Shown piece by piece: positions 32,210-40,960 of a DNA stretch of 64,000 bases. The position numbers and the translations under genes are program-made. The notes beneath the pieces are model-generated. The model was not told the origin of the DNA and made no database searches. It worked only from the letters and a program-made list of their open reading frames with translations. Positions within the stretch are counted from its first letter, which is position 1; the number at the start of each line of letters is the position of its first letter. Source of the DNA: JABCPE02 sp963518845 (GTDB taxonomy: Bacteria; Bacteroidota; Bacteroidia; Flavobacteriales; Weeksellaceae); assembly GCA_963518845.1 (NCBI GenBank), contig CAUQKV010000001.1, positions 62,001-126,000 on the forward strand, read 5' to 3'.

Positions 32210-33292
32210 ATGACTAAACAGGATTATTCCAACCAATGGCTGAAAGACCTGAATCTCAGCAGACCTCTCATCATCACTGGTCCTTGTAGTGCTGAGACCG
32301 AAGAGCAAATGCTTGAAACAGCCAAAAACCTGAAAAACAGCGAAATAGACTTCTTCCGAGCAGGCATCTGGAAACCCAGAACGCGGCCAGGTGGTTTTGA
32401 GGGCGTGGGAGAAATCGGGCTGAATTGGCTAAAAAAAGTAAAAGAAATCACAGGACTGAAAACCGCCACCGAAGTAGCCAACCGAGACCATATAAAACTA
32501 GCTCTGGAATACGATGTAAATTTGCTTTGGATAGGTGCTAGAACTACGGTAAATCCGTTCATTGTTCAAGAAATAGCCGATGAACTAAAAGGAACTGACA
32601 AAATAGTTTTAGTCAAAAACCCTGTAAATCCTGACCTTGCTCTGTGGATAGGAGCTCTAGAACGGCTGAAAATGGCTGGTATAGAGAAACTTGGCGCTGT
32701 ACATCGTGGATTTTCTTCCTATGAAAAATCTAAATACCGTAACATTCCTGAATGGCAGATTCCGATAGAACTAAAAAATATTTTCCCAAATCTGCCCATC
32801 ATCTGCGACCCCTCGCATATCTCAGGAAACCGAGAACTGATAGGCGAAATCTCGCAAACAGCACTTGACCTTAATTTTGACGGGCTGATGATAGAGTCCC
32901 ACTGCTCCCCAGAAAAAGCATGGAGCGATGCCCAGCAGCAGATTACGCCAGAGACACTTTCGGAGATGCTGCAAAAACTGGTTCTTCGCAGAAAGAATAC
33001 GGAAGAAATTGATTTTCAGATACAACTAAAAACCCTCCGTTCACAAATTGACATTCTGGATGAGCAGCTGCTGGATTTGATAAGAAAAAGAATGGAAATC
33101 GCTGACAATATCGGCAAACTCAAAAAACAAAAAAATATATCTGTCCTCCAAAACAAACGCTGGAACGAGATAATAGAACGCATGAAAATCCTCGGAAAAG
33201 AAAAAAATCTTTCGGAAGAACTGATTCTCAGAATATTCAAAGCCATACACCAAGAGTCCATCGATAGACAGGAAGATATTTTATCTAAATAA
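32210..33292 (+). CDS. Bifunctional DAHP synthase / chorismate mutase
   Basis: First step of the shikimate pathway fused to the branch step to prephenate. Residues 1 to about 255 are the KDO8PS-like (type I beta) DAHP synthase: GPCSAETEEQM, GIWKPRTRPGGFEGVGE, VKNPVNPDLALWIGALERL and CDPSHISGNRELIGEI. From about 270 a type II chorismate mutase follows (IDILDEQLLDLIRKRMEIAD then IGKLKKQKN and IFKAIHQESIDRQ). The order, synthase first then mutase at the C-terminus, is usual in Bacteroidota, where prephenate can feedback-inhibit the fusion. Confidence 0.95.
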   Translation: MTKQDYSNQWLKDLNLSRPLIITGPCSAETEEQMLETAKNLKNSEIDFFRAGIWKPRTRPGGFEGVGEIGLNWLKKVKEITGLKTATEVANRDHIKLALEYDVNLLWIGARTTVNPFIVQEIADELKGTDKIVLVKNPVNPDLALWIGALERLKMAGIEKLGAVHRGFSSYEKSKYRNIPEWQIPIELKNIFPNLPIICDPSHISGNRELIGEISQTALDLNFDGLMIESHCSPEKAWSDAQQQITPETLSEMLQKLVLRRKNTEEIDFQIQLKTLRSQIDILDEQLLDLIRKRMEIADNIGKLKKQKNISVLQNKRWNEIIERMKILGKEKNLSEELILRIFKAIHQESIDRQEDILSK

Positions 33293-33297
33293 AAAAA

Positions 33298-33334
33298 AAA
33301 AACGGTAATTCTAAAATTAGAATTACCGTTTTTG
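33298..33334. terminator. Terminator of the DAHP synthase gene
   Basis: A perfect 14-bp stem AACGGTAATTCTAA/TTAGAATTACCGTT (33301-33314, 33317-33330), preceded by an A-run and followed by T's. It may also end the convergent patatin transcript. Confidence 0.85.
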
Positions 33335-33394
33335 TGAATTTTCTAAATGTGTTAATGATTTAAGTTTGATTGAAATAAATCAAAGAATTCCCAC

Positions 33395-34168
33395 TTACCC
33401 CAAAAAACCTTTATCAAAACTATCTCTCGCCTCCTCGTATCCTATTTGGAAAATTTCATCCATTTTACTTTTTTTAGTCTCAAAAGTGCTGTAATTAGAG
33501 AGTTTCGGAGAGTCTATAAGCCAGTCACAGTAGGAAAATTTATAAGATTCCACCCTATTAGACAGCAGGTCAAACGCCCGATAGGTAACGGATTTTATGG
33601 AATTCATCTGATTTTGTTTCACTTCTTGCGGTAAAGAAAGATAAACACCTATCATCTTCTCACACCTGTCTCGTATGATATCCGCAGGGAAATTATTAAG
33701 GATTCCACCATCACTGTACAGCACCCCGCCAAACATATACGGCGTAGCAATCCCTGGGAAGCTGGACGAAGCGATGATAGCATCTACCACTCTGGTTTCT
33801 TTGTCAAAAATTTTCAGTTCCCCAGTCACGATATCCGTAGCGGTGATGTTCACTTCCTTTTTTAAATCACCTATCTTCATATCCCCAAAAATAGGTTTTA
33901 GATATATTTTAAAAACAGCGGAATTGACAAGCCCAGGTTTGTTAAACACGATATGTTTCCAATTGAAAAAATACACCGATTTAAAGAAATCCAAAATCTC
34001 CTTTGGTGATTTTCCTACCGCATAGAGACAGCTCACAATAGCCCCTACACTCGCCCCCGCCAATATATCTGGCTGGATTCCTTTTTCCTCAAGAAATTTT
34101 AGCACTCCTGCATGAGCCACTCCCTTTGTCCCACCGCCAGACAGCACCAATCCTAATTTATTATTCAT
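33395..34168 (-). CDS. Patatin-like phospholipase
   Basis: The 257-aa product has the patatin catalytic set: oxyanion-hole GGGTKGVAHAGV (about 11-22), the nucleophile in GASVG (about 39-43, GxSxG) and the dyad Asp in YSDGGILNN (about 151). It has no signal peptide, so it is a cytoplasmic or membrane-associated RssA-type lipase. It lies only 2 nt from the first small membrane protein gene, so the array and the lipase could share a transcript. Confidence 0.92.
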   Translation of the reverse strand: MNNKLGLVLSGGGTKGVAHAGVLKFLEEKGIQPDILAGASVGAIVSCLYAVGKSPKEILDFFKSVYFFNWKHIVFNKPGLVNSAVFKIYLKPIFGDMKIGDLKKEVNITATDIVTGELKIFDKETRVVDAIIASSSFPGIATPYMFGGVLYSDGGILNNFPADIIRDRCEKMIGVYLSLPQEVKQNQMNSIKSVTYRAFDLLSNRVESYKFSYCDWLIDSPKLSNYSTFETKKSKMDEIFQIGYEEARDSFDKGFLG

Positions 34169-34170
34169 AT

Positions 34171-34458
34171 TTATTTCAGTATAAAAGATATAAAAGTGAT
34201 GATTAAAAATATGATAAAAAGAAAAATAAATAAAACAAAAAGACTCATTTTAGCTTTGTCTTTTTCTTGTTTTCTATACAAAAATACTGAATCAAAAATC
34301 AATCCTAAAATAACCGAAACTATTGTAAGAAAGATAAAGAAAAACACTATAATGCCTACATCCATTACTGCATTTGTAAAGAAAATAAAACTAAGTAAAA
34401 AAATAGCTATGAATGCTATAATTACTACTAAGATTCTTTTAAAAAAATGTTTCATCAT
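34171..34458 (-). CDS. Small membrane protein of a tandem array, copy 1
   Basis: The 95-aa product begins MMKHFFKRILVVIIAFIAIF and has three hydrophobic segments. The shared core is VILGLIFDSVFLYRKQEKDKAK (loop between helices 2 and 3) and LFVLFIFLFIIFLIITF. It is one of five tandem paralogs, all on the minus strand, separated by short AT-rich gaps, each start preceded by a similar leader. The family is not recognised; inner-membrane location is the only safe inference. Confidence 0.75.
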   Translation of the reverse strand: MMKHFFKRILVVIIAFIAIFLLSFIFFTNAVMDVGIIVFFFIFLTIVSVILGLIFDSVFLYRKQEKDKAKMSLFVLFIFLFIIFLIITFISFILK

Positions 34459-34527
34459 CTTTATTTATCTTTTATCAAGGTTCAAAATAAACATTACGCT
34501 AAATTTATAATATATTTTAATCTTTTA

Positions 34528-34812
34528 TTAATAAAGATGTGAACTAATAAGATATATAAACAAAAGGAAAACGAATAAAACTAGAAGACTTGTTTTAGCT
34601 TTATCTCTTTCTTTTTTCACATACAGAATTATTGAATCTAAAATCAGCCCTAAAATAACCATAATCACTGTAAAAAAGACAAAATAAACTGCTATATAAC
34701 CCCCATCCGATAATTCCATGGACAAACATAAAACAAGAATACACCAAAATAAAATAACAACTACAAATGTTATAATTATTGCTAAGATTCTTTCGAAAAA
34801 ATGCTTTTTCAT
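34528..34812 (-). CDS. Small membrane protein of a tandem array, copy 2
   Basis: The 94-aa paralog starts KKHFFERILAIIITFVVVIL and keeps VILGLILDSIILYVKKERDK then TSLLVLFVFLLFIYLI. The middle hydrophobic segment varies most between copies (here LSMELSDGGYIAVYFVFF). Confidence 0.75.
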   Translation of the reverse strand: MKKHFFERILAIIITFVVVILFWCILVLCLSMELSDGGYIAVYFVFFTVIMVILGLILDSIILYVKKERDKAKTSLLVLFVFLLFIYLISSHLY

Positions 34813-34870
34813 CTTTATTTATCTTTAATTAAGATTCAAAATAACCATTATTTTAAATTATTCATTACCA

Positions 34871-35161
34871 TCAATGAAAAGAAATAACAGCAACCACAAA
34901 TAAAATAAAAAGGAAAATAAATAAGACAAGAAGGCTTGCATTAGCTTTATCTCCTTGATTTTTCCTATACTGAGATATTATGTCCAATATCAATCCTAAA
35001 ATAACTGCAATTATTACAAGAAATACAATTAAAAATGCTATAACACCTCTATCTATTGCTCTTTCTATCAGTGTACTTTCAACAAAAATACACCAAAGGA
35101 AAAAAGCAACCACTAATGTTATAATTACTGTTAGAAATCTTTTAAAGAAATGTTTTTCCAT
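34871..35161 (-). CDS. Small membrane protein of a tandem array, copy 3
   Basis: The 96-aa paralog starts EKHFFKRFLTVIITLVVAFF and keeps VILGLILDIISQYRKNQGDK and ASLLVLFIFLFILFVV. Its second loop, ERAIDRGVIAF, differs from the other copies. Confidence 0.75.
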   Translation of the reverse strand: MEKHFFKRFLTVIITLVVAFFLWCIFVESTLIERAIDRGVIAFLIVFLVIIAVILGLILDIISQYRKNQGDKANASLLVLFIFLFILFVVAVISFH

Positions 35162-35191
35162 ATTATTTTTTCTTTAATAAGTTAATTTAAA

Positions 35192-35488
35192 TTACCCCAT
35201 TTTTAATAAGGCAATGAAAATCAAAAATATGATAAAAAGAAAAATAGCTAGAACGAGAAGACTTGCTTTAGCTTTATCTCTTTCCTGTTCTCTATACAAA
35301 ACTATTGAATCCAAAACCAACCCTAAAACAACTAAAACTATCATAAACAATATAAAATAAATCATTTGGTATAATCTCTCTATTGATGCATATCCAGATG
35401 TACCTAAAACAAAAAAAATACTAAGTGAAATAACAACCACAAATGTTATAATCACTGTTAGAAGTCTTTTAAAAAAATGATTTTCCAT
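35192..35488 (-). CDS. Small membrane protein of a tandem array, copy 4
   Basis: The 98-aa paralog starts ENHFFKRLLTVIITFVVVIS and keeps VVLGLVLDSIVLYREQERDK and ASLLVLAIFLFIIFLI. Its leader (35489-35530) is nearly identical to that of copies 3 and 5, which suggests recent duplication. Confidence 0.75.
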   Translation of the reverse strand: MENHFFKRLLTVIITFVVVISLSIFFVLGTSGYASIERLYQMIYFILFMIVLVVLGLVLDSIVLYREQERDKAKASLLVLAIFLFIIFLIFIALLKMG

Positions 35489-35543
35489 ATTATTTTTTCT
35501 TTTTTATAAGTTAAAAACAAACATTATTTTAAATTATTCGTTA

Positions 35544-35844
35544 CTATCTTAATAAAAATGCTAAGAAACAAGTCATAAACAAAATGAAAATAAATAAAAC
35601 TAAAAGACTTGCTTTAACTTTATCTTCCTCTTTTTTCCTATACAGAATTATTGAATCCAAAATCAGCCCTAAAACAACAGCAACGATATAAAAAAATATA
35701 AAAAAAAAGTACTAGAAAAGCTTTAGTCATTCCTTTTGACATAGCATCTCCTTCACTTTGTCTAGTTAAGAACACAACAAAGAAAAAAATAGCTATAAAT
35801 GCTATAATTACTGTTAGAAGTCTTTTAAAGAAATGTTTTTTCAT
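35544..35844 (-). pseudogene. Small membrane protein array, copy 5, frameshifted at a homopolymer
   Basis: The gene starts MKKHFFKRLLTVIIAFIAIF and stays in frame to about residue 46 (MTKAFLVLFF). The conserved second half (FYIVAVVLGLILDSIILYRK to the TAG at 35544-35546) is intact but lies in another frame. The shift occurs in the A7/A9 tracts on the plus strand (35690-35696 and 35700-35708); removing one base restores a full-length paralog. It may be a phase-variable or recently broken gene, or a sequencing error in a homopolymer. Confidence 0.75.
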
Positions 35845-35859
35845 ATTATTTTTCCTTTA

Positions 35860-35908
35860 TAAAAAAGCTTCGCCAAAGTCTAACAACAAGATTTGGCAAA
35901 GCTTTTAT
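35860..35908 (-). terminator. Terminator of lpdA
   Basis: A 13-bp stem with one mismatch (AAGCTTCGCCAAA 35865-35877, TTTGGCAAAGCTT 35892-35904), in the gap between lpdA and the membrane-protein array; on the minus strand a T-run follows. Confidence 0.7.
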
Positions 35909-35939
35909 TTTTGTTTTTTATTCTTTACTTTCTGTAAAT

Positions 35940-37325
35940 TTAAATATGAATAACCTCTCCATAGGCCGCTGCTACAGCTTCCATCACTGCTTCAGAAAGC
36001 GTAGGGTGCGGGTGGACAGTTTTTAGGATTTCATGTCCTGTGGTTTCTAATTTTCTAGCCGCCACAGCCTCTGCTATCATTTCGGTAACGCCTGTTCCTA
36101 TCATATGACAACCAAGCCATTCGCCGTATTTCACATCGAAAATCACTTTCACAAAACCATCTGTATCTCCATTCGCAGTAGCTTTTCCACTTGCAGAGAA
36201 TGGGAATTTTCCTACTTTTATTTCGTAGCCTTTTTCTTTCGCCTGTTTCTCTGTAAGCCCTACAGATGCTATCTCTGGCGTGCAGTATGTACATCCTGGG
36301 ATATTGCTGTAGTCTATACGCTCTACATCCAATCCTTTTATTTTCTCCACGCAGGTAATTCCCTCTGCTGACGCCACATGCGCCAGAGCCTGAGTAGGAA
36401 GGATGTCTCCTATCGCATAATATCCTGGCACGGAAGTTCTGTACCATTCATCCACTACTACCCTGCCTTTTTCAGTTTTAATGCCTACTTCTTCCAGACC
36501 GATGTTTTCAATATTTGCTGTAATTCCCACCGCTGAAAGTAGAATGTCCGCTTGTAATTCTACAACTCCTTTTTCAGTCTTCACCTGTGCTTTTACTCCA
36601 TCTCCAGAGGTATCCACAGACTCCACAGAAGCGTTGGTCATTACTTTTATTTTTGCCTTTTTAAAGGATTTTTCCAAATGTTTAGACACATCCTCATCCT
36701 CCACTGGCACGATGTTCGGCATGAATTCTACAACTGTAACCTCCGTACCCATCGTAGCATAGAAATACGCAAACTCCACTCCTATCGCTCCAGAACCTAC
36801 TACTATCATAGATTTAGGCTGTTTTGGAAGGGTAAGTGCCTGTCTGTAACCTATTACTTTCTTACCATCCTGAGGAAGATTAGGAAGCTCACGAGAACGA
36901 GCCCCTGTCGCTAAAACAATATGTTCTGCCGTATATTCTGTAACTGCTCCATCTTTCTCCACAGCTACTTTCTTGCCTGGTTTTACTTTGGCTGTCCCGA
37001 AGATAACATCTATTTTGTTCTTTTTCATCAGGAACTCCACTCCTTTGCTCATTTTTTCGGCTACGCCACGGCTTCTTTGGACTACATTAGGGAAGTCAAA
37101 ACTTGCCTCCACTTTATTTAAACCAAAATCTTCCGCGTGGTTGATATATTTAAAAACCTGCGCCGATTTCAAAAGTGCTTTGGTAGGGATACAGCCCCAG
37201 TTAAGGCAGATTCCGCCCAAATTTTCTTTTTCTATAATTGCAGTTTTAAAACCTAATTGTGATGCTCTAATTGCTGTAACATATCCACCAGGACCACTCC
37301 CGATGACGATAATATCATAATTCAT
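35940..37325 (-). CDS. lpdA: Dihydrolipoyl dehydrogenase
   Basis: E3 subunit of the 2-oxoacid dehydrogenase and glycine cleavage complexes; reoxidises dihydrolipoamide with NAD+. The 461-aa product has the FAD-binding GSGPGGYVTAIRASQLG, the redox disulphide CLNWGCIPTKAL, the NAD-binding GSGAIGVEFAYFYA and the C-terminal His-Glu pair in TVHPHPTLSEAVMEA. Length and motifs are complete. It is monocistronic here. Confidence 0.96.
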   Translation of the reverse strand: MNYDIIVIGSGPGGYVTAIRASQLGFKTAIIEKENLGGICLNWGCIPTKALLKSAQVFKYINHAEDFGLNKVEASFDFPNVVQRSRGVAEKMSKGVEFLMKKNKIDVIFGTAKVKPGKKVAVEKDGAVTEYTAEHIVLATGARSRELPNLPQDGKKVIGYRQALTLPKQPKSMIVVGSGAIGVEFAYFYATMGTEVTVVEFMPNIVPVEDEDVSKHLEKSFKKAKIKVMTNASVESVDTSGDGVKAQVKTEKGVVELQADILLSAVGITANIENIGLEEVGIKTEKGRVVVDEWYRTSVPGYYAIGDILPTQALAHVASAEGITCVEKIKGLDVERIDYSNIPGCTYCTPEIASVGLTEKQAKEKGYEIKVGKFPFSASGKATANGDTDGFVKVIFDVKYGEWLGCHMIGTGVTEMIAEAVAARKLETTGHEILKTVHPHPTLSEAVMEAVAAAYGEVIHI

Positions 37326-37429
37326 GTGATTAACTTTTTTGTTTCTGCGAATTTAATGTTTTATTTTGATTCATTCATCAAATTTAAAGATAAAATTATC
37401 CTATTTCTATAAGAGCAATTATTTATACA

Positions 37430-38086
37430 TTAAGGATAAATCGCCCAAAGAAGAATATTTTTCCCCACGGATTGGAATTTTCCATCCAAAACCTTGAAAA
37501 CATCAGGTGACACCGCAGGACAGCCCCAGCTCTCTGGCACACCGCTAGGATAGGGCTCTTCATCAGGAATTATAGACCAAGGGTGTATCACGATATCCCT
37601 TTTGAGGGCGTTGTTATTGGTCGTTTCCTTGCCATAGAGCAGATATTTCTCCCCAAAACTCGGGCTGGGAACTTTCTTCGTGCCAATCCAGTATTTACCA
37701 AGTGAAGAGCTGTGGCTGTTCGGCTGGTTGCTGAATGCTGGTTTTTCCTTGGAATAATCCCTCGCTGTGGGCTGGCTGCCGCATCCATGACTTACCAAAA
37801 AGCTGTCTGTAATTTTATCTTTTTTAAAATCCCATATGAACATTCGTTTCTTCCCAGAATGGATAGAAAAATCTATCAATACAAAGAAATCAGTAGAAAT
37901 TTTATTCTTTTTACAATACAAAAGAGCCTCTTCTGCGTATTTCTTGTAATCTGCTGTCCGCTGGGCTGTTTTTTGTGTTTTTATTTCTTGCTTTTCCTTA
38001 CCTAAACTTTCTGCTTTTAGCATAAAATAAACACTTCCCAGAAACAAAAGAACCAATGCAAACAAAAATATCTTTAATTTTTTCAC
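37430..38086 (-). CDS. Murein L,D-transpeptidase catalytic domain protein
   Basis: The 218-aa product has an N-terminal signal anchor (KKLKIFLFALVLLFLGSVYF) and a catalytic domain of the YkuD-like type with the His in RDIVIHPW and the nucleophile in ESWGCPAVSPD. Such enzymes act on peptidoglycan stems or attached proteins in the periplasm. The GTG at 38086 was chosen as start: it is right before the signal anchor and behind a TAACTTTG box, whereas an ATG at 38167 would place non-hydrophobic residues ahead of it and run into the divergent queG promoter. Confidence 0.85.
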   Translation of the reverse strand: MKKLKIFLFALVLLFLGSVYFMLKAESLGKEKQEIKTQKTAQRTADYKKYAEEALLYCKKNKISTDFFVLIDFSIHSGKKRMFIWDFKKDKITDSFLVSHGCGSQPTARDYSKEKPAFSNQPNSHSSSLGKYWIGTKKVPSPSFGEKYLLYGKETTNNNALKRDIVIHPWSIIPDEEPYPSGVPESWGCPAVSPDVFKVLDGKFQSVGKNILLWAIYP

Positions 38087-38101
38087 CCTTTTATTTTTGT
38101 A

Positions 38102-38109
38102 CAAAGTTA
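38102..38109 (-). promoter_or_regulatory. -7 box TAACTTTG of the L,D-transpeptidase gene
   Basis: Exact TAnnTTTG on the minus strand, 15 nt before the chosen GTG start. Confidence 0.5.
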
Positions 38110-38158
38110 ATTCTAAAAATTGGATTTTAAATTTAAAAACAATACTTTCGCAGAAATT

Positions 38159-39106
38159 ATGGCACAAACAGCAGAAAAATACGCAAAAATCATCAAGCAG
38201 AAAGCTGAAAAATTTGGGTTTCAGGGATGTGGTATTTCTAAAGCAGGTTTCCTAGAAGAAGATGCCACAGCGCTGGAAAAGTGGCTGAAAGCGGGCTACA
38301 ACGGCGAAATGGCATATATGGAAAACTATTTTGATAAAAGGACAGACCCTAGACTTCTGGTAGAGGGTGCAAAGTCTGTTATCTCGTTGTCTTACAACTA
38401 TTTCCCTCAATACAAACTAGAAACAGAAAATAATTTCAAAATCTCCAAATACGCCTATGGCGAGGACTACCACGATGTGATAAAAGATATTCTCCGCCAA
38501 ATGATAGCGGAACTGCAGGAAGAAATAGGAGAATTTGGGTTTAGGGTTTTTACGGATTCTGCGCCTGTTTTAGACCGAGCATGGGCTAGAAAATCTGGAA
38601 TCGGCTGGGTTGGGAAAAATGCCAATTTGATTACTAAAAAACACGGTTCGTTCTTCTTTTTGGCGGAAATCATCTGTGATTTAGAATTAGAAGAGGATGG
38701 TGCCACCACAGACCACTGTGGAAGTTGTAGAAAATGCATAGATGCCTGTCCTACACAAGCTATTGTAAATGAACGAATTATAGACGGAAGCAAATGTATT
38801 TCTTACGCTACAATAGAACTGAAAAACGAAATTCCAGACTATTTTGAGGGAAAAATGGATGATTGGATTTTCGGGTGTGATGTCTGTCAGGATGTTTGTC
38901 CATGGAATAGATTTGCGGCTCCAAATACAGAACCTAAATTTGCCTTAAAAGAATTCAGCCAACTGAGAAAGCCCGATTGGCAGGATTTAACCCAAGAAAT
39001 TTTCTCTGAAATATTCCGAAAATCTCCTGTAAAAAGAACCAAATTCTCTGGACTGATGAGGAACATAAAATTCATAGAAAAAACAAAATCAGACCTTGAA
39101 GACTAG
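38159..39106 (+). CDS. queG: Epoxyqueuosine reductase
   Basis: Last step of queuosine synthesis in tRNA: reduces epoxyqueuosine with cobalamin and two [4Fe-4S] clusters. The 315-aa product contains CGSCRKCIDACPTQA (cluster 1) and CDVCQDVCPWNRFA (cluster 2 plus the typical PWN), and the N-terminal RTDPRLLVEGAKSVISLSYNY. The ATG at 38159 begins the family N-terminus; an upstream in-frame TTG at 38120 adds an unrelated extension. Confidence 0.95.
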   Translation: MAQTAEKYAKIIKQKAEKFGFQGCGISKAGFLEEDATALEKWLKAGYNGEMAYMENYFDKRTDPRLLVEGAKSVISLSYNYFPQYKLETENNFKISKYAYGEDYHDVIKDILRQMIAELQEEIGEFGFRVFTDSAPVLDRAWARKSGIGWVGKNANLITKKHGSFFFLAEIICDLELEEDGATTDHCGSCRKCIDACPTQAIVNERIIDGSKCISYATIELKNEIPDYFEGKMDDWIFGCDVCQDVCPWNRFAAPNTEPKFALKEFSQLRKPDWQDLTQEIFSEIFRKSPVKRTKFSGLMRNIKFIEKTKSDLED

Positions 39107-39145
39107 GAATAAATCCTATGCTGTTTTTGTTTAAAATAAAAACAC

Positions 39146-39153
39146 TATTTTTG
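39146..39153 (+). promoter_or_regulatory. Promoter of the fatty-acyl-CoA ligase gene (TATTTTTG)
   Basis: TATTTTTG preceded by TTTG at 39126-39129 (16-nt spacer), close to the flavobacterial TTG-N17-23-TAnnTTTG pattern. Confidence 0.5.
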
Positions 39154-39173
39154 CGGCTTAAAATTTGAAAGAA

Positions 39174-40946
39174 ATGTCTATTACAAGATTATTCGATATT
39201 GCGCACAACTCTTTGAAAAAATTCCCAAAAGATGATGTTTTGGCTACAAAATATGACGGCAAATGGGAAAAAATTTCTACTAAACAGTTTGTAGATTTAG
39301 GAGACAAATTTTCTAGAGGACTTCTAAAATCGGGCATTACCAAAGATGATAAAATAGGACTTGTTTCCACTAACAACCGCACAGAATGGTGTATAGCAGA
39401 CCTAGGGATTTCCCAGATAGGAGCCATCTCCGTGCCTGTATATCCTACAATAAGTGAGGAGGACTATGTATATATATTCAACAATGCTGAACTGAAATAT
39501 TGTTTCGTTTCGGATAAAGATTTGTACGAAAAATTATTACGAGTAAAAGAGCAAGTGCCTTCATTAGTGGGAATTTTCACTTTTGACGAAGTGGAAGGAG
39601 CGGCCAACTGGTCAGAAATTCTAAGCCTTGGCGAAGACAATTCTAACCAATACGAAGTGGAAGACCTGCGAGACCTTGTAAATGAAGAGGATATCGCTAC
39701 CATAATCTACACCTCTGGAACTACAGGAAGACCAAAAGGCGTGATGCTTTCGCATAAAAATATCGTTTCTAATGTGTTTGCTGTGGATAGCAGAATTCCA
39801 AAGAAAAAAATAGATTACAAGGAAATAAAAACCCTGAGCTTCTTGCCTATCTGCCATGTCTTTGAACGGGTGGTGTATTTATACTACCTATACAGTGGAT
39901 TTTCTATCTATTTTGCGGAAAATATCGATAAAATAGGTGATAACATGAAAGAGGTAAAACCTCACTATATGAGCGTGGTACCAAGGCTTTTAGAAAAAGT
40001 GTATGATAAAATATACAACAAGGGAATCAGTGCTGGAGGGCTCAAAAAAATGATTTTCCTTTGGGCTCTGGGAGTGAACAAAAACTATGAACCGGGAACT
40101 CCTAAAAACCTTAAACAAAGAATAGCCGACAAACTTGTTTTCTCCAAATGGAGAGAAGGGCTGGGAGGAAATATCATTACACTGATTTCTGGTTCTGCGG
40201 CTCTTTCTAAAAATCTAAATAAAAAATTCCAAGCGGCAGGAATTCCTATCGTTGAAGGATATGGTCTTACCGAAACTTCTCCTGTAATAGCCGTAAACAG
40301 CTTTGAAAAAATGAAAATCGGTTCTGTAGGACAGCCTTTGGATAATCTAGATGTAAAAATCGACAAAGATGGAGAAATCCTCGTAAAAGGACCTTCCGTA
40401 ATGAAAGGCTACTACAAAAATCCTGAACAAACCAAGGAGGCTTTTTCAGAAGATGGATATTTCAAAACAGGAGACATTGGATACATCGACGATGAAGGAT
40501 TCCTTATCATTACCGACCGAAAAAAGGAAATGTTCAAGACCTCGGGCGGAAAATACATCGCTCCGCAAGTAATTGAAAACATGGCTAAATCATCACGATT
40601 TATAGAGCAGATAATGGTGGTGGGCGATGGCGAAAAAATGCCGTGCGCACTGGTTCAGCCTGATTTCACTTTCGTTAAAAGATGGGCAGAAATCCATAAA
40701 GTAAACATCGGAACTAAACCAGAAGAAATGGTAAAAAGTGCCGAACTAAAACAACGAATAGAAAAAGAAATCGCAAAACTAAACGAAAAACTCGGTAACT
40801 GGGAGCAAATCAAGAAAATAGAGCTTACACCAGATGTGTGGTCTGTAGGAAATGGAATGCTCACTCCTACCATGAAACTGAGAAGAAAAATAATCAAAGA
40901 AAAATACATTGATTTATACAACAAACTATACGAAAAAGAGGCCTAA
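39174..40946 (+). CDS. Long-chain fatty acid-CoA ligase
   Basis: Activates fatty acids as acyl-AMP then acyl-CoA on the cytoplasmic membrane. The 590-aa product has the P-loop-like motif TIIYTSGTTGRPKGVMLSH (about 177-195), EGYGLTETSPVIA (about 360), the ATP/hinge motif TGDIGYIDDEGFLIITDRKK and the catalytic Lys region in KTSGGKYIAPQVIEN. The length is typical of the FadD15/long-chain group. The start is the ATG at 39174; a TTG at 39165 is in frame but unlikely. Confidence 0.94.
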   Translation: MSITRLFDIAHNSLKKFPKDDVLATKYDGKWEKISTKQFVDLGDKFSRGLLKSGITKDDKIGLVSTNNRTEWCIADLGISQIGAISVPVYPTISEEDYVYIFNNAELKYCFVSDKDLYEKLLRVKEQVPSLVGIFTFDEVEGAANWSEILSLGEDNSNQYEVEDLRDLVNEEDIATIIYTSGTTGRPKGVMLSHKNIVSNVFAVDSRIPKKKIDYKEIKTLSFLPICHVFERVVYLYYLYSGFSIYFAENIDKIGDNMKEVKPHYMSVVPRLLEKVYDKIYNKGISAGGLKKMIFLWALGVNKNYEPGTPKNLKQRIADKLVFSKWREGLGGNIITLISGSAALSKNLNKKFQAAGIPIVEGYGLTETSPVIAVNSFEKMKIGSVGQPLDNLDVKIDKDGEILVKGPSVMKGYYKNPEQTKEAFSEDGYFKTGDIGYIDDEGFLIITDRKKEMFKTSGGKYIAPQVIENMAKSSRFIEQIMVVGDGEKMPCALVQPDFTFVKRWAEIHKVNIGTKPEEMVKSAELKQRIEKEIAKLNEKLGNWEQIKKIELTPDVWSVGNGMLTPTMKLRRKIIKEKYIDLYNKLYEKEA

Positions 40947-40960
40947 AAAGCCTCTTTTTA
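40934..40960. terminator. Bidirectional terminator between the acyl-CoA ligase and esterase genes
   Basis: AAGAGGC (40936-40942) pairs with GCCTCTT (40950-40956); the stem spans the ligase stop codon and the genes converge here. Confidence 0.8.

Noticed and set aside
35638..35844. The 68-aa frame of array copy 5 as a real short protein
   Set aside because: It ends in out-of-frame Cys/Arg/Phe residues after the homopolymer, while the conserved second half is intact in another frame; it was called a frameshifted paralog.
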